39,194 nucleotides of DNA, from contig CAMCUQ010000012.1 in the NCBI GenBank assembly GCA_945878775.1, forward strand, positions 1 to 39,194, read 5' to 3'. Of the stretch, positions 7,524-15,471 are shown piece by piece. A program made the position numbers and the translations under genes. The notes beneath the pieces are model-generated. The model made no database searches and had not been told where the DNA came from. It was given only the letters and a program-made list of their open reading frames with translations. The first letter of the stretch is position 1. The number at the start of each line of letters is the position of its first letter. Origin of the DNA: Chthonomonas calidirosea (GTDB lineage: Bacteria > Armatimonadota > Chthonomonadetes > Chthonomonadales > Chthonomonadaceae).

Positions 7524-8312
7524 CTAACCCTGCGTAGCAGCCGCTTTGGCACGCTCTTCGCGGGGCGTCTGCTTGGCATCGTTCCAGTAGAAGACACGGG
7601 GTTCTTGGCGTGAGACTGCATGAGTCCCAAAGCCAAGAATGATCGCACGGCGCGGAACCTCGGAGCGGTTTGCACCCGCATAGTGAAGAGTACGATTCGT
7701 GTGGATAGTGCACCCTCCTGCGGGAATAGGACACGCCACTGCCATTGAGGTATCTGCCTCATCGATCTCCAAGCCATGAATGCGAGGGTCGTTGTTGATG
7801 CAGTGGTGCGGTTTCACCTCCCCATTATGGCTACGTGGCACGAACCACATACACCCATTCTCAAGGCTAGCCTCCTGAAGCGGGAGCCATAGGCTAAACG
7901 AGTTATAGGTCATCATCGGGTTCCAGTAGGCTTCATCCTGATGCCAGGGCGTCTCTGCCCCATATTTTGCAGGCTTATAGATAGCGTGATCTCCCATTGC
8001 AAAGGCGTAGGAGCCCAGGAGTTGCTTGGCGATATGTAGCCCATTCACGCGAAACAGCCCCTCTTTCAGTTCCGGCGCATATTTGGATGGATTGAGGATT
8101 TGTGGCAAAGTCGCCGTCTTATTTTCGTCATCAGTTCCTGCCAGATCAAACTGGTTTCCCTCATCACGCCCCGCCTTCTCGGCGAAAATACGATCATAGG
8201 CGTTTCGCATCCATTCCAGTTCTTCCGACGTGGAAATAGAGGGCAGGGCAAGGTAGCCCTCCCTGTGATAGAAATCGATCTGCTCTTGTGTCAAATGCAC
8301 AGTGGGTTCCAT
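7524..8312 (-). CDS. PhyH-family 2-oxoglutarate/Fe(II) dioxygenase in the lipid A operon
   Basis: 262 aa, a normal length for phytanoyl-CoA dioxygenase-like enzymes. The iron triad is visible as H124-x-D126 (in TPWHQDEAYW) and distal H210 (in RTLHYAGAN). An Arg about 11-12 residues later (PRR, 221-222) would bind 2-oxoglutarate. The fold and cofactors are well supported; the substrate is not. The start ATG at 8312 overlaps the stop of the acyltransferase gene (TGATG) and has AGGAG 8 nt upstream; a GTG one codon earlier is possible. waaA begins 2 nt after the stop. Such tight coupling between a lipid A acyltransferase and the Kdo transferase makes hydroxylation of a lipid A acyl chain or of Kdo an attractive inference, in the manner of LpxO or KdoO, which are also Fe/2-oxoglutarate enzymes. 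Confidence 0.88.
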   Translation of the reverse strand: MEPTVHLTQEQIDFYHREGYLALPSISTSEELEWMRNAYDRIFAEKAGRDEGNQFDLAGTDDENKTATLPQILNPSKYAPELKEGLFRVNGLHIAKQLLGSYAFAMGDHAIYKPAKYGAETPWHQDEAYWNPMMTYNSFSLWLPLQEASLENGCMWFVPRSHNGEVKPHHCINNDPRIHGLEIDEADTSMAVACPIPAGGCTIHTNRTLHYAGANRSEVPRRAIILGFGTHAVSRQEPRVFYWNDAKQTPREERAKAAATQG

Positions 8313-9061
8313 CACTCACGCTCCTCTGGCGTCAATGGCGTAGTGCGCCACTCTGTGGGATAGTCGTTATATCCGGCGAGAGCCTCTGCCTGTTTCTCCA
8401 CACCGTTAATGGCGATTTCCACCTGTGTGGCGTAGCGGTTTCGGCGTGTCTCATCTAAGTTAGCGGGGACGTAGATTGGGTCTCCTACCACAAAATAGAC
8501 ATGGGAAAAGGGCTTGGGGAGCAGATAGGAATCCCAACTGCGAACGAGCCAGCGTCTATTCACACTGATGCCGAGGGGGATAATGGGTGCCCCCGATTTC
8601 TCCGCCATCAGGATCACCCCAGCCTGACACTTATGGGTGGGTCCCCGTGGTCCATCGGGAGTAAATGCGAGAACGCCCCCCTCCTTCACCTTCCGTGCCA
8701 TCTGGAGCGCCCCCTTTACGCCTCCACGTCCCGTAGAGCCTCGTACTGTCTGAAAGCCTAGGCGTTGAAAGATATTGTTCTGAAGCTCCCCATCCCGCGA
8801 GAGGGAAATCAATGCCCAATAGCCTTTATTGCGAAAAACCTGTGCCGGTATGAAAGACCGCCCATGCCACGTTACAAACACCGCCCCTGCGTTCTTCGTA
8901 TCCAGCCCTTCCGGACGCACAAAGTGAACACGGACGGTGCGAAATATAAGCCGTGCGAATTGAAAAATACAGAATCCCAAGACCCGACTGCGGCGTTCTT
9001 TGCGTCTCTGTTCCGCGCGCTCTTCGGGAGTGCTTGTCTCGGAGGCGGGTGTGATAGTCAT
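8312..9061 (-). CDS. DUF374 acyltransferase, probable lipid A late acyltransferase (LpxJ-like)
   Basis: 249 aa. The family signatures of DUF374/COG2121 (lysophospholipid acyltransferase superfamily) are clear: FVTWHGRSFIP, SLSRDGE, RGSTGRGG and TPDGPRGPTHKCQAG. The HxxxxD motif of the superfamily is replaced by the WHGR and SRDGE arrangement. As I recall, Helicobacter/Campylobacter LpxJ, a late acyltransferase acting on lipid A, belongs to DUF374. That precedent, plus the position between msbA and waaA and the lack of an LpxL/LpxM gene in the window, makes this the likely secondary acyltransferase. The ATG at 9061 lies 16 nt after msbA. The specific acyl donor and position are inference. Confidence 0.85.
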   Translation of the reverse strand: MTITPASETSTPEERAEQRRKERRSRVLGFCIFQFARLIFRTVRVHFVRPEGLDTKNAGAVFVTWHGRSFIPAQVFRNKGYWALISLSRDGELQNNIFQRLGFQTVRGSTGRGGVKGALQMARKVKEGGVLAFTPDGPRGPTHKCQAGVILMAEKSGAPIIPLGISVNRRWLVRSWDSYLLPKPFSHVYFVVGDPIYVPANLDETRRNRYATQVEIAINGVEKQAEALAGYNDYPTEWRTTPLTPEERE

Positions 9062-9077
9062 GCCCCCTACCTCCCTC

Positions 9078-10916
9078 TTACGCCTCTAAGCCGCGCAGTT
9101 GTGTGTCGTAGAGAGTGGCGTAGTAGCCTCCCCGCGCTACCAGTTCGCGGTGTGACCCCACTTCCACAATCCTTCCATCCTTCATCGCAAGAATCCGATC
9201 CGCGTTCACAATAGTGGAGAGGCGGTGTGCGATAACAATCGTGGTTCTCCCCTTCATCAAGTGATCTAGGGCTTCCTGCACCAATGCTTCCGAGGAGGCA
9301 TCCAGCGAAGAGGTCGCTTCATCCAAAATGAGAATGCGCGGATTCATCAGAATGGCGCGAGCGATGGCAATACGCTGCCGCTCCCCTCCCGAAAGTCGGA
9401 TACCACGCTCCCCTATGAGCGTTTCAAATTTCTTCTCCATGCCATCAATAAAGAACGCATTTGCGGCATACGCCGCCCCCTTGATCTCTTCGACTGTTGC
9501 CTCACGGTTTCCATAGGCTATATTGTCACTGAGGGTTCCCGCAAAGAGCCATGTCTCTTGTGGCACAATCCCAATCTGTCGTCGCAGGGTGCGGAGCTTC
9601 ACATCACGAATATCGTGCCCATCCACGAGAATGCGCCCCTGTTTCGTATCGTAGAACCGAGGAATAAGGTCTACGAGCGTGCTTTTGCCCGCGCCACTTC
9701 GCCCAACAAGCGCAATAACCTCTCCGGGCTTCGCCTCAAAAGAGATGTCAGAAAGAACCTCTGGGCTATCCTCCGCATACCGAAATCCAACGTTCTCAAA
9801 AGTAATATGTCCCTCAATGGGAGGCATATCTATCGCGTTTGGTAGCTCTTGCACTTCGGACTCAACATCGAGTATCTCATCAAAAATCCGTTTTGCGGCA
9901 GCCAATGCCTGTGCCCGAATACTGATAATTCCGCCAATATTTCCTGCCGCGCGTGCCACTTCGTTCAGCAAAAAGAGGAACTGAATGAGGTCTCCTTGCG
10001 TCATGCCTCCTTTTGGAACCCCAAATTCCGCGAGTGCTTTTAGGGATGCATTTGGATTCTGTTTGCGGAAAACCTCCTGCTGTTCGCGCTGGTACTTATT
10101 GGTGTTATAGACATAGTTGCCTCCCAAAAACAGAACAAGTGCGATCCCAAAGGAGCCAATAAACTCCACTACGGGGCGCAGAAGCGCACTCCGTCGTGCC
10201 ACCGTCATTACCGTTTGAAGTGCGCTCTGGTTCTCCACACTGAAGCGGTTAATCTCATGGTGTTCTGCGGTAAAACTCTTTATGATCCGCACACCCGCAA
10301 CCGTCTCTTCAATGATAGTGGAGACATCGGCTAGCTTGTCTTGCACGATGCCCGCGCTACGCCGGATACGCTTTCCAATACGATCAATGGCAACCGCCAT
10401 GAAAGGGATGAAGATCAGCGAAACGGTAGCGAGGCGAGGGCTGACCCAAAAAAGCGTAGCGAGACTGACTACGATCATAAGGGGAGCGGAGACGGTATCA
10501 CGCAGAGACATAGCGGCATTTTGAACGACTGAAACATCGTTTGTCAGCGTAGACATGATCGCGCCAGTACGCCTGCGGTTAAAAAAGGAGAGAGAGAGGG
10601 AGTGGAGATGCGCGAATATCTCTTCCCTAAGTTGGGTAGCAACACGGTTTGCAGTGAGGGAGAGGAGGTAGCTCTGCCAGAAAGAGAAAATGCCCTTGAC
10701 GATGAAGAGAACCAAGACCATGACACAGAGGAAATTCAGGTGGCCTACGGCATCCACCATAGCATTGATGGCACGTTTTATCATCCAACCCAACAACGCC
10801 GTGATGAGCGCAGTCATAGCGGCACAGAACAGCCCCCCCGCCAATGTAGTACGGTAGGGCTTAATGTAGTTCAAGAGCCTTCTCTGAATTTTCTGCGTAT
10901 CATCCTTTTGTTTCAC
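9078..10916 (-). CDS. msbA: MsbA-type lipid flippase ABC transporter
   Basis: 612 aa. It is a half-transporter with an N-terminal six-helix membrane domain and a C-terminal ATPase: Walker A GRSGAGKST (405-413), ABC signature LSGGE (508-512), Walker B ILILDEA (528-534) and the H-loop in IAHRLST. The family exports lipid A, lipids or drugs; the operon context supports lipid A-core flipping from inner to outer leaflet of the inner membrane. A charged segment of about 35 residues (about 271-306, rich in Gln, Lys and Asn) sits between the last two helices and is longer than in E. coli MsbA. The GTG start overlaps the lpxB stop (GTGA). Confidence 0.92.
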   Translation of the reverse strand: MKQKDDTQKIQRRLLNYIKPYRTTLAGGLFCAAMTALITALLGWMIKRAINAMVDAVGHLNFLCVMVLVLFIVKGIFSFWQSYLLSLTANRVATQLREEIFAHLHSLSLSFFNRRRTGAIMSTLTNDVSVVQNAAMSLRDTVSAPLMIVVSLATLFWVSPRLATVSLIFIPFMAVAIDRIGKRIRRSAGIVQDKLADVSTIIEETVAGVRIIKSFTAEHHEINRFSVENQSALQTVMTVARRSALLRPVVEFIGSFGIALVLFLGGNYVYNTNKYQREQQEVFRKQNPNASLKALAEFGVPKGGMTQGDLIQFLFLLNEVARAAGNIGGIISIRAQALAAAKRIFDEILDVESEVQELPNAIDMPPIEGHITFENVGFRYAEDSPEVLSDISFEAKPGEVIALVGRSGAGKSTLVDLIPRFYDTKQGRILVDGHDIRDVKLRTLRRQIGIVPQETWLFAGTLSDNIAYGNREATVEEIKGAAYAANAFFIDGMEKKFETLIGERGIRLSGGERQRIAIARAILMNPRILILDEATSSLDASSEALVQEALDHLMKGRTTIVIAHRLSTIVNADRILAMKDGRIVEVGSHRELVARGGYYATLYDTQLRGLEA

Positions 10917-12259
10917 TGCTTCATTAACTCCATAACGATTTCGGCAGTTTTTGCGCTTGCGCCCACTGTCCCTAAATGCAACTTCACAGCATGAAGCGCA
11001 TCCTTCATCTCGTGTCTTATAGCCATATCATTGATGAGGGGGACAGCCAGGGCAGTAATGGTGTCTGGGTTTGCATCGTTCTGAATCAGTTCCGGCACAA
11101 TCGTCTTTTCCGACAAGATATTCGGTAAACCAATGCGCGGAACCCGTTTCTTGATGCTCCGCAAATGGTACTCAATCGCTAACAGCTTTGAGCCACGATA
11201 AAGAATAATCATGGGCGTCTCAAAGATAGTCGCTTCCAGTGTCGCCGTTCCCGAACAGGCTAGAAGTAAGTTGCAGTGTGCCATTATATCATAGGTCACT
11301 CCCTTTGCCAACACAAGAGGGGGGAGTGGCTGTTTTTGGTGGAGGTGTGCCTGTTCCTTCGCCTTCTGATCTTGTAGCATTTGGTCTGCGGGAACCAATA
11401 CTCCTTCGGGTGTCACCATGGTCAGGCTCTTTTGCCCTGTAAGCCTCTGTGCAACGGGGCGCAGAACCTTGGTCTCTGCCTCCAAGGTGAACTCATGCCA
11501 AATATCGGCAATGCGATCCTTCAGCTCGGTATTCTGGTGTAGTAGCCCCGCAATCATCTCTTGCGAAACGGAAGGCGCGACACTCATTACAAACTGTGCT
11601 TCCGGTATCTCTCTCAAGATACCTCGCGCCGCATCTAGCATGGTGGGGATTAAGTGTGTGACCTCTTGCGTGCGGCTACCCGGCAAAAGCCCAATAATGG
11701 GGCGCGAAGCATCCATACCAAAATGATCGGCAAACTCTTGTCGGGTCATGGAGGCATGAACCCTCTCCACGAGAGGATGCCCAACGTAGATAGCGTTTAC
11801 GCCAATGCTCCGAAACCGATCTTCTGCCCACGGAAAAGGAACCGCCACCACATCGGTGCACTGCGCCAACCCCGCGCCCTTCATGCCATCCCTTCGCCAA
11901 GAGCCGGGCGGGATGTAGTAACAGACCTTTAGCCCAAGCTTTTTGGCATACTTTGCGACCCGCACGTTAAATGCTCCAAAGTCAATGAGCACTACAACAT
12001 CGGGACGACGTTCGCGCAGTTCGCGTTTCACATTTTGGGAGACATTCCAGAGCAGGTAGGGAACCTTCCTGATAGCCTCAACGATTCCAATGGCTCCCCA
12101 GGACGTACTCTCCCATAGGACTTCGACACCAGCTTCCTTCAGGCTATCGCTTCCCATACCCCAAAGGGCGACCTCTGGCTCCCGTTTTCGGATTTCGCGT
12201 GCCAAAGCCCCCCCCGCAAGGTCTCCCGATATTTCGCCTGTAAAGATGGCGATATTCAC
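10913..12259 (-). CDS. lpxB: Lipid-A-disaccharide synthase LpxB with an internal insertion
   Basis: 448 aa. It is a GT19 enzyme that joins UDP-2,3-diacylglucosamine and lipid X. Recognisable are GEISGD at the N-terminus, WGMGSD, VLIDFGAFN, PPGSWRRDG (the family has PSVWAWR here), VGHPLVE, LLPGSRTQEV (about 191-200), CSGTATLE (335-342) and PMIILYRGS. It is about 65 residues longer than E. coli LpxB. The excess lies at about residues 240-315, inside the C-terminal domain, and is hydrophilic and Gln/Lys-rich. The start is GTG, 17 nt after lpxA. The peripheral membrane role and pathway step follow from the family. Confidence 0.92.
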   Translation of the reverse strand: MNIAIFTGEISGDLAGGALAREIRKREPEVALWGMGSDSLKEAGVEVLWESTSWGAIGIVEAIRKVPYLLWNVSQNVKRELRERRPDVVVLIDFGAFNVRVAKYAKKLGLKVCYYIPPGSWRRDGMKGAGLAQCTDVVAVPFPWAEDRFRSIGVNAIYVGHPLVERVHASMTRQEFADHFGMDASRPIIGLLPGSRTQEVTHLIPTMLDAARGILREIPEAQFVMSVAPSVSQEMIAGLLHQNTELKDRIADIWHEFTLEAETKVLRPVAQRLTGQKSLTMVTPEGVLVPADQMLQDQKAKEQAHLHQKQPLPPLVLAKGVTYDIMAHCNLLLACSGTATLEATIFETPMIILYRGSKLLAIEYHLRSIKKRVPRIGLPNILSEKTIVPELIQNDANPDTITALAVPLINDMAIRHEMKDALHAVKLHLGTVGASAKTAEIVMELMKQ

Positions 12260-12276
12260 TTAGTCGGTCTCTTTTC

Positions 12277-13089
12277 TTAAAGTGGAGGCGGATTGTTTCC
12301 GCGTCCTCCGTAGCCTCCTCGCATACTACGAATAAACTCCGTGAGGTGATCCAGCTCATCACTCTTTTCGATTTCGGTCTCAATCGCCTCCAGAGCCTGT
12401 GAGGTGTTCAAATTCGAGCGATAGATGAGCTTATACGCCTCTCGCAACTCGGTACGAATTTTGGGGGAGATGCCTGCTCGCCGCAAACCTCTCACATTCA
12501 CATCATAGACGCGAGAAGGACGCCCATTGGCAAGCATAAACGGCGGTACGTCTTGCGCCACGCCAGACAGCCCCCCGATCATCGCCAATCGCCCAATGCG
12601 ACAGAACTGATGCACGCCCGTGATGCCCCCAATATTGGCACTATCATACACCGAGACATGACCGCTCAAGCCTACATAGGAGGCGATATTGATATGGTTT
12701 CCTATCTCACAATTGTGCCCCACATGGACATATGCCATAAGCATATTCCCATTGCCTATACGGGTGGTGTGCCCTTCCCCCACCGCGCGGTGCACCGTGA
12801 CGAACTCCCGAATAATGTTATTGTCACCCAGAACAACGTAACTCTCCTCGCCCCGGTACTTCGAGTCTTGGGGAGGTCCTCCCAGGTTGGCGGCGCTATG
12901 GATATGACAGTTTTTGCCAATGGTGGTGTATTTTTGGACGATGGCGTGAGGCTCCAGAATGGTTCCCTCGCCAATTTTTGCTTTGGAACCGATGATACAA
13001 TAGGCTCCAATCTCCACGCCCTCACCAATCTCAGCATTAGGGTCAATGACCGCAGTCGGATGAATGATGGACTTCTTTGGCTCAGACAC
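12277..13089 (-). CDS. lpxA: UDP-GlcNAc acyltransferase LpxA
   Basis: 270 aa, standard length (E. coli 262). It catalyses the first lipid A step, transferring an R-3-hydroxyacyl group from ACP to UDP-GlcNAc. Repeated hexapeptides of a left-handed beta-helix run from IIHPTAVIDPNAEIGEG to about residue 190, with MAYVHVGHNCEIGN carrying the conserved catalytic-type His region and VHQFCRIGR. The C-terminal helical domain (RAGISPKIR onwards) is typical, and the tail is Gly/Arg-rich (GGYGGRGN). GTG start, 3 nt after the fabZ stop. Acyl-chain length preference cannot be read here. Confidence 0.96.
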   Translation of the reverse strand: MSEPKKSIIHPTAVIDPNAEIGEGVEIGAYCIIGSKAKIGEGTILEPHAIVQKYTTIGKNCHIHSAANLGGPPQDSKYRGEESYVVLGDNNIIREFVTVHRAVGEGHTTRIGNGNMLMAYVHVGHNCEIGNHINIASYVGLSGHVSVYDSANIGGITGVHQFCRIGRLAMIGGLSGVAQDVPPFMLANGRPSRVYDVNVRGLRRAGISPKIRTELREAYKLIYRSNLNTSQALEAIETEIEKSDELDHLTEFIRSMRGGYGGRGNNPPPL

Positions 13090-13092
13090 GGT

Positions 13093-13545
13093 CTATTTCG
13101 CCTCCCCTGCCGAAGTATCTCGGTCTTTCAAAGCAAACATAATCTCCCCTTCCACAATCAAGTCTCCATCGACGTGAGCCTTGAGTCCCACAACTCCCAT
13201 AGCTCCCCGTTTCTTGAGCATGATTACCTCAATAATGAGAGCATCACCGGGGACAACAGGCTTGCGGAAACGTACTTTATCGATACCTGCGATATAAGCC
13301 AATTGGCTCTCATGGTCAGGAACCGACAGCATCATGATCGCGGCGACCTGTGCCATACACTCGATAATGAGGACGCCCGGCATAACCGGTTGCCCGGGCC
13401 AATGCCCCACAAAAAACGGCTCATTGATAGATACATTCTTCAGCCCTACCACGCGTTTACCGGGATCCATCTCGAGAATACGATCCACGAGAAGCATGGG
13501 AAAGCGGTGTGGAAGAATCGCAAGTATCTGTTCGGATTTTAGCAT
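13093..13545 (-). CDS. fabZ: 3-hydroxyacyl-ACP dehydratase FabZ
   Basis: 150 aa. A hot-dog-fold enzyme that dehydrates 3-hydroxyacyl-ACP and so competes with LpxA/LpxD for the same donor. LPHRFPMLLVDRI is the usual N-terminus. The active-site segment GHWPGQPVMPG carries His48, and IIECMAQ carries Glu62. Trp replaces the usual Phe after the catalytic His. The ATG lies inside the end of lpxC (7-nt overlap), so translation is likely coupled. Unlike Bacteroidota, where LpxC and FabZ are one fused protein, they are separate overlapping genes here. Confidence 0.96.
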   Translation of the reverse strand: MLKSEQILAILPHRFPMLLVDRILEMDPGKRVVGLKNVSINEPFFVGHWPGQPVMPGVLIIECMAQVAAIMMLSVPDHESQLAYIAGIDKVRFRKPVVPGDALIIEVIMLKKRGAMGVVGLKAHVDGDLIVEGEIMFALKDRDTSAGEAK

Positions 13546-14393
13546 AATCTCCTCGCTTCATTTGAGATTGATGTGCGCCCAGTTTGTGCCAAAATGGCTT
13601 GAGCAAGATGCACATTGAGACGGTGTCCGGTGCGTATGGCAGAGAGGGACATTTTCAGTCGCGCATCCAAAAGTGCTAAGTCACCCATTATATCTAACAC
13701 TTTGTGCCAACACCACTCTTGCTCGATACGCAACGGAGTAGAAAACTCATTGGGTGGCGTAATAATGAGAGCGTTCTCTAAGGAACCTCCCTGCGCCAGC
13801 CCAGCAGCAAGCAGTTGGCGCACCTCGAAATCGAACGCAAAGGTTCTTGCAGGAGCAACCTGAGCGAGATAATCTGTAGTTCCCTCTTGAAAAGTACAGC
13901 TCGCTGCCCCCTCACTCCAAGCATCAAACTCTGTTGTTGCCGTGACGCTATACGTTACATCCGGTTTGGCACAGGCGGTTGCACTCTTGTCCTGAACCAC
14001 CACCTCCTCTTTGAGCGAAAGAGTGGGCGCAAGAGCGGACTGCTCTTCTATACCTGCCTCCCCAATAGCCTCCATGAAAGGCAAGGCACTGCCATCCAGA
14101 ATAGGAATTTCGATACCCTCCAGAATGAGAAGCGCGTTGTCTACCTCTGTGGCATAGAGAGCGGAGAGCAGATGCTCCACTGTACTCACTTTCGCGCCTT
14201 CAAAGCCCAGTGTCGTGCATCGGGAGGTATCGATCACATACTCTACTTGAGCGGGGATACTAACGCCATTGATGCGAAAGCGACGCCCAAAGTTCTCTGG
14301 GGCTGGTTCTAGGGTGAGTCGCGCTTGAGTTCCAGAGTGAATACCAACCCCCTGTAGCGAGACCGCTCGCTTGAGGGTACGCTGTCTCGTCAT
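13539..14393 (-). CDS. lpxC: UDP-3-O-acyl-GlcNAc deacetylase LpxC
   Basis: 284 aa. A zinc amidase performing the committed lipid A step. Zinc ligands are visible as H74 (TVEHLLSAL), H230 and D234 (WHKVLDIMGDL). Catalytic-type Glu73 and His257 (TGHRLN) are also present. The frame is open 35 codons further upstream, but that part lies in lpxD. The ATG at 14393 overlaps the lpxD stop (ATGA) and gives the canonical N-terminus ending in QGVGIHSG. The protein is slightly shorter than E. coli LpxC (305 aa), mostly at the C-terminus. Confidence 0.95.
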   Translation of the reverse strand: MTRQRTLKRAVSLQGVGIHSGTQARLTLEPAPENFGRRFRINGVSIPAQVEYVIDTSRCTTLGFEGAKVSTVEHLLSALYATEVDNALLILEGIEIPILDGSALPFMEAIGEAGIEEQSALAPTLSLKEEVVVQDKSATACAKPDVTYSVTATTEFDAWSEGAASCTFQEGTTDYLAQVAPARTFAFDFEVRQLLAAGLAQGGSLENALIITPPNEFSTPLRIEQEWCWHKVLDIMGDLALLDARLKMSLSAIRTGHRLNVHLAQAILAQTGRTSISNEARRLC

Positions 14394-15469
14394 GCGCTTG
14401 GCTCTTCCTGCATAAGCCTCTCTTCCAATTCTGCAATACGTTTCTCCAAGGCTTTTAGGCGACGCAACCCCTCCGGCAACTGTCCAACAGCAGCCCACTC
14501 TTTAAGGACTCGGCGGTGGGGTCGTGCAGGAAAACCCGAATAGGTTTCACCCGCAGGCACATTCCCAATGGCACCTGCTCGTGCCACCAATCGTGCCCTA
14601 TCTCCAATAGTAACGTGATCTGCCGCTCCCGATTGCCCCGCAAAAATGACGCCATCTCCTATAATAGCACCACCTGCAATGCCCGTGTGAGCGGAAATGA
14701 CACAGAACCGCCCAATGGTACAGTTATGTGCTACCTGCACATGGTTATCGAGTTTGGTTCCACTACCGATTCGTGTTATGCCTGTCTTGGAGCGATCCAC
14801 TGTGGAACAAGCCCCTATCTCCACATCGTCTCCCAATTCCACGCTTCCCAGGTGAGGCACTTTGCGAAGGACAGACCCGATAAGCACAAACCCAAACCCA
14901 TCGGCTCCTATGACAGAATTGGCGTGTAGAATGCAGCGTTTGCCTACAGTCACACGCGGGTAGAGAGCAACATGAGGATAGAGAACGCTATCGTCACCAA
15001 CAGAAGAGTGATAGCCGACGTAGACTCCCGGAAAGAGAACGGCACGATCTCCGATGCGACACCCCTCTTCAACGGTAACGCCCGGTCCGATCCGAACCCC
15101 CTCTCCCAAAACAACATCCGACGCGATAATTGCGGAGGGGTGAATCCCCTCTGGAAAGTGTAAGGGCGGAGCAAATCTCTCTAAGGCAGTCATAAAAGCA
15201 AGACGGGCATTCTCTGCCAGGATAAGCGGTTTTGAAACCTCACCCATCTCGGCACGAATTGCGGGAGTGGTGATGATAGCAGAGGCTGGAGAGCGTAATG
15301 CAGCATTCAAAAATCGTGTCGATTCTGCAAAGAGAAGGTCACCCTCTCGTGCATCTTCTACGCTAGAGAGACCCAGAATCTGCGTGGCTCCCTCTCCTTC
15401 CAACACTCCCTCCACAAGGGTGTTGATGTCGCTCAGGCTCCATACGGTTGTATGCTCTATTTGTGTCAT
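14390..15469 (-). CDS. lpxD: UDP-3-O-acylglucosamine N-acyltransferase LpxD
   Basis: 359 aa. It adds the second 3-hydroxyacyl chain to UDP-glucosamine. An N-terminal uridine-binding domain (about 1-100) is followed by hexapeptide repeats (about 105-300) with HPSAIIASDVVLGEG and the DNHVQVAHNCTIG segment holding the catalytic-type His. A C-terminal helix (RLKALEKRIAELEERL) is typical of trimeric LpxD. I chose the ATG at 15469, 2 nt after the upstream lipoprotein stop. A TTG at 15505 would add 12 residues overlapping that gene. Confidence 0.95.
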   Translation of the reverse strand: MTQIEHTTVWSLSDINTLVEGVLEGEGATQILGLSSVEDAREGDLLFAESTRFLNAALRSPASAIITTPAIRAEMGEVSKPLILAENARLAFMTALERFAPPLHFPEGIHPSAIIASDVVLGEGVRIGPGVTVEEGCRIGDRAVLFPGVYVGYHSSVGDDSVLYPHVALYPRVTVGKRCILHANSVIGADGFGFVLIGSVLRKVPHLGSVELGDDVEIGACSTVDRSKTGITRIGSGTKLDNHVQVAHNCTIGRFCVISAHTGIAGGAIIGDGVIFAGQSGAADHVTIGDRARLVARAGAIGNVPAGETYSGFPARPHRRVLKEWAAVGQLPEGLRRLKALEKRIAELEERLMQEEPSA

Positions 15470-15471
15470 AT

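Noticed and set aside
7522-7734. In-frame N-terminal extension of waaA
   Set aside because: It lies wholly inside phyH and is Cys/Arg-rich, unlike any WaaA N-terminus. The GTG at 7521 gives the expected membrane anchor.
12553-13542. Long open frame on the plus strand opposite lpxA and fabZ
   Set aside because: It is the antisense shadow of two unmistakable genes, with no recognisable domain and no ribosome site.
13093-14393. Possible LpxC-FabZ fusion, as in Bacteroidota
   Set aside because: The genes are in different frames with a stop for LpxC at 13539-13541 and an independent fabZ ATG; no fusion.
14394-14498. Upstream extension of lpxC
   Set aside because: It overlaps the 3' end of lpxD and does not resemble LpxC; the ATG in the ATGA overlap gives the canonical start.
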